This document shows positions 50,401 through 60,900 of a DNA stretch of 64,000 nucleotides, in pieces. The stretch is from Beaufortia kweichowensis. Taxonomy: Eukaryota; Chordata; Actinopteri; Cypriniformes; Gastromyzontidae. How positions within the stretch are numbered: position 1 is the stretch's first letter; each line of letters opens with the position of its first letter. The notes beneath the pieces are model-generated. The model was not told where the DNA came from and made no database searches. It saw only the letters and a program-made list of their open reading frames with translations. The position numbers and the translations under genes were made by a program. The stretch lies in NCBI GenBank assembly GCA_019155185.1, contig CM032805.1, forward strand, positions 1,136,031-1,200,030, in the 5' to 3' direction.

Positions 50401-50959
50401 GTGAGTGTGGTGTGGTGTGGTGTGACTTTAGAGTGTGAGTGTGTGGTGTGGTGTGACTTTAGAGTGTGGTGTGGTGTAAATTGTGACTTTAGAAGGTGTG
50501 GTGTAGTGGTGTGACTTTAAAATTGTAGTGTGGTGTGTGGTGTGGTGTGACTTTAGTGTGTGTAGTGTGTAGGTGTGAGTATGTGTAGTGTGACTTTAAA
50601 GTGTAGTGTGAGTGTAGTGTGACTTTAGAGTGTGGTGTGTGTGGTGTGAGTGACTTTAAATTGTGTAGTGTGGTGTGGTGTGACTTTGGTGTTGTGGTGT
50701 GGTGTGACTTTGTGGTGTGTGTGTATGGTGTGACTTTAGAGTGTGGTGTAGTGTGGTGTGTAGTGTAGTGTGAGGTGTGACTTTAAAGTGTGGTGTGTGT
50801 GTATGGTGTGACTTTAGGTGTGGTGAGTGTGGTGTGTGTGTAGAGTGGTGTGGTGTGAGTGTGGTTGACTTTAAAGTGTGGTGTGGTAGGTGTGGTGTGA
50901 CTTTAGAGTGTGTGGTGTGACTTTAGAGTGTGGTGTAAGTGTAGTGTGACTTTAGAGGT

Positions 50960-52340
50960 GTGGTGTGGTGTGGTGTGGTGTGACTTTATGGTGTGGTGTG
51001 GTGTGGTGTGACTTTAGGTGTGGTGTGGTGTGGTGTGACTTTAGAGTATGGTGTGTGGTGTGGTGTGACTTTAAGAATTGTGTATGGTGTGGTGTAACTT
51101 TAAGAGTGTATGGTGTGACTTTAAAAGGTGTAAGTGTGGTGTGAGTGTGACTTTGTGGTGTGGTGTGGTGTGAGTGGTGTGATTTAGGTGTGGTGTGGTG
51201 TGGTGTGACTTTAGGTGTGGTGTGGTGTGGTGTGGTGTGACTTTAGGTGTGGTGTGGTGTGGTGGTGTGGTGTGACTTTAGGTGTGGTGTGGTGTGGTGT
51301 GGTGTGACTTTAGGTGTAGTGGTAGTGTAGTGTGGTGTGACTTTTAGGTGTGGTGTGGTGTGGTGTGACTTTAGAGTGTGGTGTGGTGTGGTGTGACTTT
51401 AGGTGTGGTGTGGTGTGGTGTGGTGTAGGTGTGGTGTGGTGTGACTTTACTGTGTGGTGTGGTGTGGTGTAGTGTGGTGTGACTTTAGGTGTGAGTGTGG
51501 TGTGGTGTGGTGTGACTTTAGGTGTGGTGTGGTGTGGTGTGGTGTGACTTTAGGTGTGGTGTGGTGTGTGAGGTGTGACTTTGGTGTGAGTGTGGTTTGG
51601 TGTGGTGTGACTTTGTGAGTGTGGTGTGGTGTGACTTTTAGGTGTGGTGTGGTGTGGTGTGTACTTGACTTTTGGTGTGTGGTGTGGTGTGGTGTGGTGT
51701 GACTTTAGGTGTGGTGTGGTGTGGTGTGGTGTGACTTTAGGTGTGGTGTGGTGTGGTGTGACTTTAGGTGTGGTGTGGTGTGGTGTGACTTTAGGTGTGG
51801 TGTGGTGTGGTGTGACTTTAGGTGTGGTGTGGTGTGGTGTGACTTTAGGTGTGGTGTGGTGTGGTGTGGTGTGACTTTAAATTAGTGGTGTGGTGTGGTG
51901 TGGTGTGTGACTTTAGAGTGTGGTGTGGTGTGGTGTGTGACTTTAGGTGTGGTGTGGTGTGGTGTGGTGTGACTTTAGGTGTGGTGTGTGTGGTGTGGTG
52001 TGACTTTGGTGTGGTGTGGTGTGGTGTGACTTTGGTGTGGTGTGGTGTGACTTTGTGACTTGTAGGTGTGGTGTGTGTGGTGTGACTTTAGGTGTGGTGT
52101 GGTGACTTGTGGTGTGTGTAGTGTGGTGTGGTGTGTGGTGTGACTTTAGGTGTGGTGTGGTGTGGTGTGGTGTGACTTTTAGGTGTGGTGTGGTGTGACT
52201 TTAAGTGTGTGAGTGTGGTGTGGTGTGAGTGTGACTTTAAATGTGGTGTGGTGTGGTGTGGTGTGACTTTAGGTGTGGTGTGGTGTGGTGTGGTGTGACT
52301 TTAGGTGTGGTGTGGTGTGACTTTAGGTGTGGTGTGACTG
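50960..52340 (+). repeat. Near-perfect block at the right end of the array
   Basis: 51700-51870 consists of identical 22- and 27-nt units in a row. This is the last pentamer-rich block before the terminal short-unit segment. Confidence 0.7.
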
Positions 52341-52380
52341 TGACTTTAGTGTGTGTGACTTGTGGTGTGGTGTGACTTTA

Positions 52381-52677
52381 GGCGTGGTGACTGACTTTAG
52401 GGTGTGACTGACTTTGTGTGTGCTGACTTTAGGTGTGACTTTAGGTGTGACTTAAAATTGGTGTGACTTTAGGTGTGGTGTGACTTTAGGTGTGACTGAC
52501 TTTAGGTGTGACTGACTTTAGGTGTGACTGACTTTAGGTGTGACTGACTTTAGGTGTGACTTTAGGTGTGACTTTAGGTGTGACTTACTTTAGGTGTGAC
52601 TGACTTACTTTAGGTGTGACTTACTTTAGGTGTGACTTACTTTAGGTGTGACTTACTTTAGGTGTGACTTTAGGTGG
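52381..52677 (+). repeat. Terminal short-unit segment of the array
   Basis: From about 52381 the pentamer runs vanish and the unit shrinks to AGGTGTGACTTT (12 nt), AGGTGTGACTGACTTT (16 nt) and AGGTGTGACTTACTTT (16 nt), each variant arranged in small local runs. The array then stops abruptly at TTTAGGTGGG. Every unit carries AGGTGTGA, which equals the T-box factor core half-site. This may be the ancestral unit from which the pentamer-expanded body grew; that is inference. Confidence 0.85.
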
Positions 52678-53008
52678 GTTTGCCTGAGCTGCAGCCGGCC
52701 TGCCCTGTTGCCACGAAGCCTGGCCCTGGAGTTATTTTAAAAATTTGATGGGGTGTTTCTGGAGGGAGAGAATTTTATTGCTATTATAATAAAGCGTACT
52801 TTTGTATTGATACTCGTCTCACATGGTTTTACTTCCCTGCCTTCAAATGGTAAAATGTACCTGTGTCCTTACTGAGAGTAATTCCCTGGCGCTCCACCAG
52901 GGTGGCGTAGTCGGATTAAACTAATTGTGATTTTGGGGTCTGTTAGACCATAACGCACTGCCACAAAACATTTTTCAATAAATATCTAGTGCTCTGAATT
53001 CATGAAGT
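52678..53008 (+). other. Unique flank; possible 3'-terminal exon remnant with AATAAA
   Basis: Directly after the array comes a GC-rich stretch (GCCTGAGCTGCAGCCGGCCT...) that turns A/T-rich and contains AATAAA at about 52789-52794. The composition resembles the end of a transcript, but no protein is recognisable (the one frame with a terminal stop reads VGLPELQPACPVATKPGPGV and a few more residues). CGTAGTCGG at 52906-52914 equals the 3' end of a tRNA-Ser on the minus strand, but the rest of that tRNA is absent. Confidence 0.3.
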
Positions 53009-53065
53009 AACAGCAGCGTTAACAAAGGCTAAGAAATGGGCACCCGTCACCCAAACAGGGACTTT
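53009..53065 (-). repeat. Dispersed spacer module with tRNA-Lys-like 3' end (right copy)
   Basis: Matches 188-239 on the far side of the array (ACAGCAGCGTTAACAAAGGC, then AAGAAATGGGCACCCGTC and CCCAAACAGGGACTT). In this copy the tRNA-Lys-like part is followed immediately by a tRNA-His relic, as would be expected from a decayed tRNA cluster. Confidence 0.55.
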
Positions 53066-53068
53066 GCT

Positions 53069-53127
53069 GCCGTGACCTGGGGTTGCTGTGGCCACAACGC
53101 AGTATACGCCACTATACGATCACGCCA
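53069..53127 (-). pseudogene. tRNA-His(GTG) pseudogene lacking the T-arm
   Basis: On the minus strand the sequence reads G(G)CGTGATCGTATAGTGGCG, then TATACTGCGTTGTGGCCACA and GCAACCCCAGGTCACGGC. The 5' acceptor strand (one change), D-arm, anticodon arm with GTG and the 3' acceptor strand of a vertebrate tRNA-His are all present, but about 13 nt covering the T-stem and loop (box B) are missing. The length is 59 nt instead of about 72. Loss of box B should abolish Pol III transcription. Confidence 0.75.
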
Positions 53128-53600
53128 CTCTACCAGCCCTTGTGTGGGGTGATATGTGTAGCTGGACAAGAATAATGTTTAATTATGTAATGACTGGACA
53201 AGATCATGTTTCTAGTCACCTTGGTGTGCTAAGAAAATGTAAATGTCAATGGGACAATTTACTTCAGAGAAATTTTGAGAGGGGGGTTTGAATTAAAAAA
53301 AGATCAAAAATAGGCAGGAAGTGGCAGCCGCTGGCAGCAGAAGTTAAATCTTGTTGTCTAAGTACTAGTATCTAATAAATAAGTACCAGTATCTAATAGA
53401 ATACTAGTAGCCTAAAAATATATACTAGTTAATTAGAATTATTACATTTCTAAAATGTTTGCCATACAAGACGTCCACTGATAATAACGAAAAAAGATCA
53501 CATGCACTTGGCAATAGTGATGTTGTTAGGTTTGTTTGACTTCATGCAGCGCTGCACAGACTGATCAGCACACAACATCCCCATACCGGATACCTTTTTT
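53128..53600. other. Intergenic, nothing recognised
   Basis: No convincing gene, RNA or known repeat was seen. It contains a local AT-rich direct repeat around 53361-53430 (variants of AAGTACTAGTATCTAATA). Confidence 0.4.
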
Positions 53601-53785
53601 AGGGTTAATTTTTGGGCTTTTGTCTTTATATTGACAGTACAGATAAGAGAACACATGATGCAAAGTGGGAGAGAGAAAAGGGGTGGGATCAGGAAAGTGC
53701 CACAAGCAGGGTTTGAACTCAGGTCATCTGAAATACAACCACAGCAAATGTGTTACAGCACTGCCCACAAAGCCATTGGCTCTGT
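53601..53785 (-). mobile_element. tRNA-derived SINE, minus strand
   Basis: On the minus strand the head has a box A-like GCCAATGGCTTTGTGGGCAG (about 53762-53781) and a box B-like GAGTTCAAACCCTG (53707-53720), followed by a conserved body CTCTCTCCCACTTTGC ... CTTATCTGTACTGTCAATA and a tail AAGACAAAAGCCCAAAAATT. This head-body-tail organisation and sequence resemble cyprinid tRNA-derived SINEs. I do not assign a family name. Confidence 0.65.
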
Positions 53786-54632
<847 letters not shown>

Positions 54633-54734
54633 AAGAAGCACCAGGAAGGCTCTATTTAAATGTATTTAAGACACAGGTTTGATGCACAGAATTTGAGAAC
54701 AATTAAAATGACATGATGGTACACATTCCTGTAC

Positions 54735-54815
54735 GGTAGGTGGCGGTAATGCTCCTTAAAGTTGTTCGCAATCCGCCAGTAACCAAGAGAAGAAGAAGAA
54801 GAAGAAGAAGAAGAA
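54735..54815 (+). repeat. Dispersed fish repeat (GGTAGGTGGCGGTAATG...) with (GAA)n tail
   Basis: The motif GGTAGGTGGCGGTAATGCTC, then AATCCGCCAGTAACCAAG and a run of GAA triplets (54788-54815), is a familiar dispersed element of teleost genomes. The inner part forms a weak palindrome (GGCGGTAA / TTGTTCGC...CCGCCAGTAA). It ends about 70 bp before the orc3 ATG, so it lies within the probable promoter or 5'UTR. Confidence 0.6.
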
Positions 54816-54882
54816 ACGCATGGAGTTTTATTTTCCTTAAGTGCACAATACACAACACTACACTCATTCTTCTAGAAAAGAA

Positions 54883-54909
54883 ATGGGTGAAACGTCATCG
54901 GTATCAAAG
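54883..54909 (+). CDS. orc3: orc3 exon 1 (coding part)
   Basis: Encodes MGETSSVSK; donor AAG|gtacta, phase 0. Vertebrate ORC3 likewise has a tiny first coding exon ending in SK. The transcription start is not determined; the region upstream consists of a repeat and GAA/GA tracts. Confidence 0.85.
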
Positions 54910-57900
54910 GTACTATTGCGCAGTTTTGTATGAACCGCCATTTTGAAATACTGTAAAAACGAGAATGTTTCATTTGTGTGGACATGTAATACAGACTGGA
55001 TTTGTTTCAGGGATGTTTCGTCTTTAAGTCAGCGACTAAAAAAAGAAAACGACAAGGTATTGGTAAGTTATAATTGTCAGCACGTCACTAAAACTTAGAC
55101 TTTCTCCCTTTTACTTTACAAACTGTTGTTTACATGATCAGTATTGTCGTGTTTCTTCTGCAGGTGGATATTTGGTGGACGACAGTGATGATAATGGCAG
55201 GGTCGCTTTAGGATCTGTCAGAAGTTCTGGGAAACGGTTGAAATGCACACAGAGGTACACAGCACTACTTTCACTTTCACTATAACAGATGCGGCCGTGT
55301 ACTTTTGCGCCAATTCATTTTAAATGACAAAATCTATCTTTATTTTTTCATGATGAATATTAAAGTAGGAAATTTTCACGCAAAACAGTACCAACTCCTA
55401 GTAGTTTAAATAGTTTATTATTTACTAATTGTGAAGGGCATTCTCGGTGCAAAATAATTGAATGTTCATAATATTTACATAGGTTTTTTTCCTTTGTGAT
55501 AATGTCTTTTTCTTTTATCATTGTAGTTCTTCTTGTGTAAGAACAGCTCATTTAAACAAATCAAATAGTGAGATACTGGCAGTCAGTCTGTTTTCTATAT
55601 TTTTGAAGACAATTACACAAATAGTTAGAATATAATCATATCAACTTCATCAGATGCCAACGCCAAACCACAAATAATCCCAATACCCACCCATGGCTGT
55701 AAAACTACTAGAAAAAACAGTATCCTTACCTTTCCTACATAACAAAATTTCAGATTGCCAGAAAGCAATTTTTTTTTTATCAAATATTACAATATTGCTG
55801 TTTGAGGTTCCGTGTGTGTGTCATTATGAGCACATCGTGTCCGTTACAGTCAATTTCAATTAAATTTGATTTATTTCAAGCTTTCTCACAAAGTTCATTG
55901 TACCAAAGCAGCTGTACAGGTGTTGAATTGCCAGTTTGGTGACAGTGCCACTTATATGTCAAAAGTTATGAACAAGTTCATTGTGTTATAAGAGCTTTTG
56001 CATGTTTTTTTACACTGTTTTTCAAAAACTTATGATCAGACATCATTATATTTTGTGCTCTTGTTGGGCTCAATGCCGCATTTGCTGATTGCAGCTATAT
56101 TCCCCTTGAAGGGCCAAAGACTTCATTAGGTTGATATGTATTATTCTGAGGCAGTCCCAACAAAAAAAGGTATGAAAAGATGTTTGATAGACCCTTTCGT
56201 TCTCATATAGCACAGCAACAAATCTGACAATGAGCCAATGCCAAAATGGGCTAAATGCTGTATCTGCTTTGGTGTATTGACTATAAAAAATATATAAAAA
56301 AACAATAGTTAATTTTACTTATAAATAAACATTAGCAATTAAAGCTTTACTGAGCAGGAGTGCCAACCTTTTGCGATACTCTCAGCGGTAATAGGCATGT
56401 TGGTTGACCTTTTGGTTTTTCTTATTATTATTGTTTCCACAGGTAATACAAGACCAGTTGAATAAAAAGGTACTTGACAATCTAGTACAGTTCATTAAAA
56501 AGTATGAAGTCTGCTGCTCATCTGATGTCTGGAGACAGGGAGCAAGAGAAATCCCCACCGCTGCGTTAATGCTGGGTATGTTCTTTACTTTTCTGCTAAA
56601 ACTTTCTTCAATTTAAACAATTTTGTTCCCAGAACAGTATCAGAGTGTTCATTCTGGTTGTTCATGAGCATGTATTCTATGTGAATAAAACATATGTAGG
56701 TATTACAGTTACCTGGATTATTACTTTCATTGTCTTCTATGAGTCTGTGTAAATATAATGTTGTAGTTTGTGACACCTTGATTCATTGGTTGTTTCGACC
56801 TCAACACCGGGAACCAGTTGTGTAGTATGCCGCACACATAGTCCTCAAAATCACGTCAAAACCTACATGATGGAGAACACTGAAAACGAAAAAGTATAGA
56901 TTATACGCATGAACAAGTTTTTTCCAATAAGAATTCTTCATACTGCCAGAAACCATATTGCAATGACATACCTCAAAGAACCACACCAAAAAGTGACATT
57001 TTAAAGAAAACTATATATATATATACTTTGTCATATTTTGCTCAATTATATAGGCTTTAAAGGCACAATGAGAGACACTGTTGGTTTTTTATAGGTTTTT
57101 TTATCGTTTTCACTCTGTCCTCCGCATCACGTATGTTTTTATTAAAAAAAAAACTTTATTTTCATATTAGTGGGAATAGAGCCTGGCATACACAATAAAG
57201 ACTTGGGCTGTGTCCGAAACCGCTCACTCGGTCCCTCGTTCCCTCATCCCTATAGAGTGTATGGCAGTTGAGTGCACTATATATCCGACGCTGGCGTGAA
57301 ATGAATCGGATTTCGCATTGGCTACTTCCATCTGTAAATAGATTGTTTGGCGCCAGAGTGTATTATTTGATATTAAAAGGGACAATTTTCATCATTTAAC
57401 ATAAGGGAGAATAAAACAACTTCCCATCTGTATAATATTAGATATAATTTGAAAAAAAAAATCATTAAAAAAATAATATATGAAATTGGCTTTATGACGC
57501 TATTTAAAAACATTACTATTTTGGCGGGTTTCCAGTCACAGTACCCAGCCTCAAATATGCCGTCCGCCATATTTCTTTGCTTTGGATTTGCTGGGAAATG
57601 AGTGCTTCAATGAGTGTACATCGGTTGTACACTCGAAATCAGAGAGGATTGTGGGTAAAAAGTAGTGAACGAATGTAGAGAATGAACTCGTTCACTCAGA
57701 ATTCGGACGGCACTACAAAATGGCCAACACCCGATATAGTGCACTATATAGGGGATAGGGAGCGGTTTCGGACACAGAATTGGTGTGATTTTCTTATAGC
57801 CTTTACTGTCTACTGGCAGCTCTTAAAACAGACATTATATTTTAGCTGGTACCAGTGTCACTCTTTCTTAGCCTATCATTGTTCTTTATACAATTATTGC

Positions 57901-60900
57901 CTTTTTTAACAGGGGTAAATGTAATGGATCACACTATGACATTTCGAAGTCTGTGTAATCTTCTTCAAGAATCCGTCACCCCGTTCGTTGTGTCAGTTCA
58001 TGCTAAAGAATGTGCAGGTGTGTTTAAAACTCTTTCCTTAAATCGTTTTTTACTCTACTACTTGAATCATACTCTTATACACATGAGTATAGTATGTTCT
58101 CAATCCATCTTTAATCAGTTTCTTTTCTTTTCTAGTTGTTAAGCTTTTGATTCAGAGAGTTCTAGAGCAGCTGATGGGAAGAGGATCTACTCTGGATGAG
58201 GAACAAGAGGATGAAACATCTTTGAATCTGAGAACACAATGCAGTATTAGGGATCTTTGCCAGTGGTACAAGACTGTTAAGGTAAGAGATGACTAAACAT
58301 TTTAAAATAATGAAGTAGTCACTCCAAGTTACCATCATATAATACATTTCCACCAAAAAATAAATATAACAAGCAGAATAAGACTTACTACAAAAGTGAA
58401 CTAACAAAATAACTAACAAAACATTATTTGTGTTTATGTAACTTTTGATTAGAGTGTAAATTCACTTATAAACATTTAATAATGTTAACTTGACTGACTG
58501 CTATTTTTGACTTCAACATTACTAAAACACTTATAAACATGCTTCATCTCTTTTAGTCAATAACATCTTATTGTTTAGCAGTATGTAAGTGTTTGGGTAG
58601 AAATGTTCAAAGCACGCAAAATGCAATTTATTGTGCAAAATGAACTCCTAAATCAGAGTATATCTGCAACCAGCAATTACTGGGGTTCAAGTACTCAAAG
58701 ACCTTTAAGTGCATGCATAAAAATATTTTCTATACTTTTCAAAACGATGCATATACAGTTACACGCACATTTTAGTGCCCCTTTTTAATTTTGCACAGTC
58801 TTCTGGGACCAAGACATTAGCAGGTGAGACAAGTTTCATTATTTGGTGATGTGACAGCACATTGCGCTGCATGCAGTCATAGAATGTACTGTAATTACCT
58901 CTCTGTAAAAGCAGAGAGAAAAATCTAAATTTGCAGGTCACACATGTTGTTTTTTGAAAGTACATTTGCACTCGGTCTAAGACACTTAAGACTTTTTCAC
59001 ATTAAACACGATGCGATAAAGCAATGCGAATCGCCAGAGAGCCTTTCCGTCACACTGGACATGAAACGATGACTTGCCTTGTGCTAATTTACATTTGCAC
59101 ACACAAAGAATCATCCGGAGTTTTCCGTCGTAAAGGCCAAAATCTCAAAGTGTGCACCCACCTTATAACATCATGATAATTTCGCATTATTGCTATATAT
59201 TATAAGCTTTGACAATGCAATTCTTTTCTGCTTTTGCATCACCTCAATGAGTTCTGCAATTAAATTTGACAATAGTTTTCTTTGTTTTGTTGTAATTGTC
59301 ATTCAATATTTTGTATTTGTTTTTATTTTATGTTTATTTGTTTATTTTTTAGCAATGTTGTTATATGCCTTTGTTATTTTTAATATTTTTATTTTATGTT
59401 TTCAATTATTTTTATTTAAATTTTATTTTATTGCCAAGGCAACATTACTAATTTTCATGTATGTCTTTCAAATAATGTTGATTTCTATTAACAGAAATGT
59501 TTTCGTAGTTTGAATTCTACTAAACTATAATAACCTTGATGAAACTAATAGGTTGACAAAACATCTTACAGTGTTTTTTTGTCAGGCATCATCAATACAC
59601 ATGTTTGGTCACTGAATGCTAAAAGGCTTGTTAAACACATCTAGTCAGTTTAGTCGCATTTTCATTTTAATTTAGCTACTTATAAAGTGCTTAAATATGT
59701 GTTATATATTAAACTGTAGGAAACGACAGATGTAAATTATATATTTACATTTACATTACATTACATTTACAATTTTCATTTTATACCAAACATTTTAAAT
59801 GCTTCCATATGACAGATTTAGCAACTTGTCATAATTCATCATGTCAGTAAACTCAAATTATGTAACTGGGTTTCCACTCCATCTGTTCTGTAAACTGAAT
59901 CATGTCGCTTTGACATTGATCATGGTCTTTTGATGTGCTGAAATATTTTTAACATCACTATTTATTGATCTTTTGTAGAAGCCGGACATGACAGGTGGAG
60001 TACAGTGGAGTTTGCCTATTGTTGTGATCTTCCGAGACTTTGAGGCTTTCAACTTGCAAGCTTTACAGGATTTTATTCTTATCTGCAGGTGAAAATACTT
60101 TTGTCAAATGTATTGTGTAGTATTATATAAAGTATGATGCCAGGGTTTTTTCTCGTCATGTAAACAAATACACTATTCAAGTAAATTAATTATTTTAATA
60201 GTTTAAGTTTGTTAAACTTTAATTTACAGTTCTTTGGGTAGTCGAACTAAATTGTTGTTGGAGTCACACAACACAAATATCATCACAAATAATGTTTTTT
60301 AAAACCTATTAAAACCACTGTCCTGATGTTTATTTAATAAAGATGATTTGTCAAAACAACATGCACATTTTTACTTTATTGCAAGCAAAATTAATCCCAT
60401 TTTTAATGTTAATTTGAAAATCTTCAGGTTTCTGTTGGCAGGAACATTTCCCCCCAAAACAACACAGTTTTGACTTTGGGGCTGTTTGAGATCCATCATC
60501 ATATATTGACAACATGTACAGCAATTAAAACCTGACCAGAAATCTTTGTAACATTCCCTAACCATATTTGCATTCTATATTTACAGTCAATACACCCAGG
60601 AGCTGCCGCTCATCTTTATCTTTGGCATTGCGACATCTCCCAGCGCTGTCCAGCAGCGGCTGCCTCACTCCGTGTCATCTTTACTCTGCATTGAGGTCTT
60701 TCATTCTCTGTCATGTACTCAGCATTTAGCCTCCGTCTTTGACAAGGTAAATCTGGCTGGATGTTTTTGTTTGTGCTTGACATATAAGTAGATAACTGGC
60801 ATGTGTTTGTGTAAATTGTTTTAGGATGCTTTAAGACATTAATCTTTGCAGTTTTATTAACATTAAAATCATATTTTGTAAGTTGAAATAGTTTGGAACA

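Larger units (their letters stand above)
1501..52677 (+). repeat. 51-kb minisatellite array, (GTGTG)n + ACTTTAG
   Basis: The whole interval is one tandem array in one orientation. A unit is a run of 1 to 9 pentamers (GTGTGGTGTGG...) closed by GTGTGACTTTAGG, so common unit lengths are about 17, 22, 27 and 32 nt, changing in steps of five. C occurs almost only in GACTTT; CpG is nearly absent (I noticed one near 13661 and one at 52383). I saw no inserted mobile element, inversion or unrelated sequence anywhere inside. Near-perfect blocks alternate with diverged blocks in which GG becomes AG or GAG and the linker becomes TTTAAATTGTAG or TTTAGAGTGTGG. The many open reading frames on the plus strand (repeating V-W-C-G-V, V-T-L-G, C-D-F-R) follow from the 5-nt period and are not genes. 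I do not recognise the family. Confidence 0.97.
55255..56442 (+). other. orc3 intron 3 region
   Basis: A frame-consistent coding link between exon 3 (ends with two bases) and the exon at 56443 (starts in phase 0) must lie here. The only small candidate I found is 55527-55536. A fragment of a dispersed fish repeat occupies 55842-55925. The rest is AT-rich with no gene seen. Confidence 0.5.

Noticed and set aside
1501..52340. Runx-binding array (TGTGGT core repeated thousands of times)
   Set aside because: The core is present, but the base that follows is G where Runx motifs prefer a pyrimidine, so it is a consequence of the pentamer and too weak to claim as regulatory.
1501..52677. CRISPR-like repeat/spacer array
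   Set aside because: There are no unique spacers of constant length between repeats; it is a eukaryotic satellite and no cas genes are present.
1501..52677. Centromeric satellite
   Set aside because: The unit is short, G-rich and adjacent to a normal gene. Nothing in the sequence points to centromere function, and typical fish centromere units are much longer and AT-richer.
54740..54946. Small open frame with a run of arginines
   Set aside because: It is the (GAA)/(AGA) tract of a dispersed repeat read in frame and overlaps the true orc3 start in another frame.
59190..59513. 107-codon open frame rich in F, I, L and V
   Set aside because: It lies in a T-rich part of an orc3 intron. Hydrophobic composition follows from T-rich codons, with no signal, motif or splice support.
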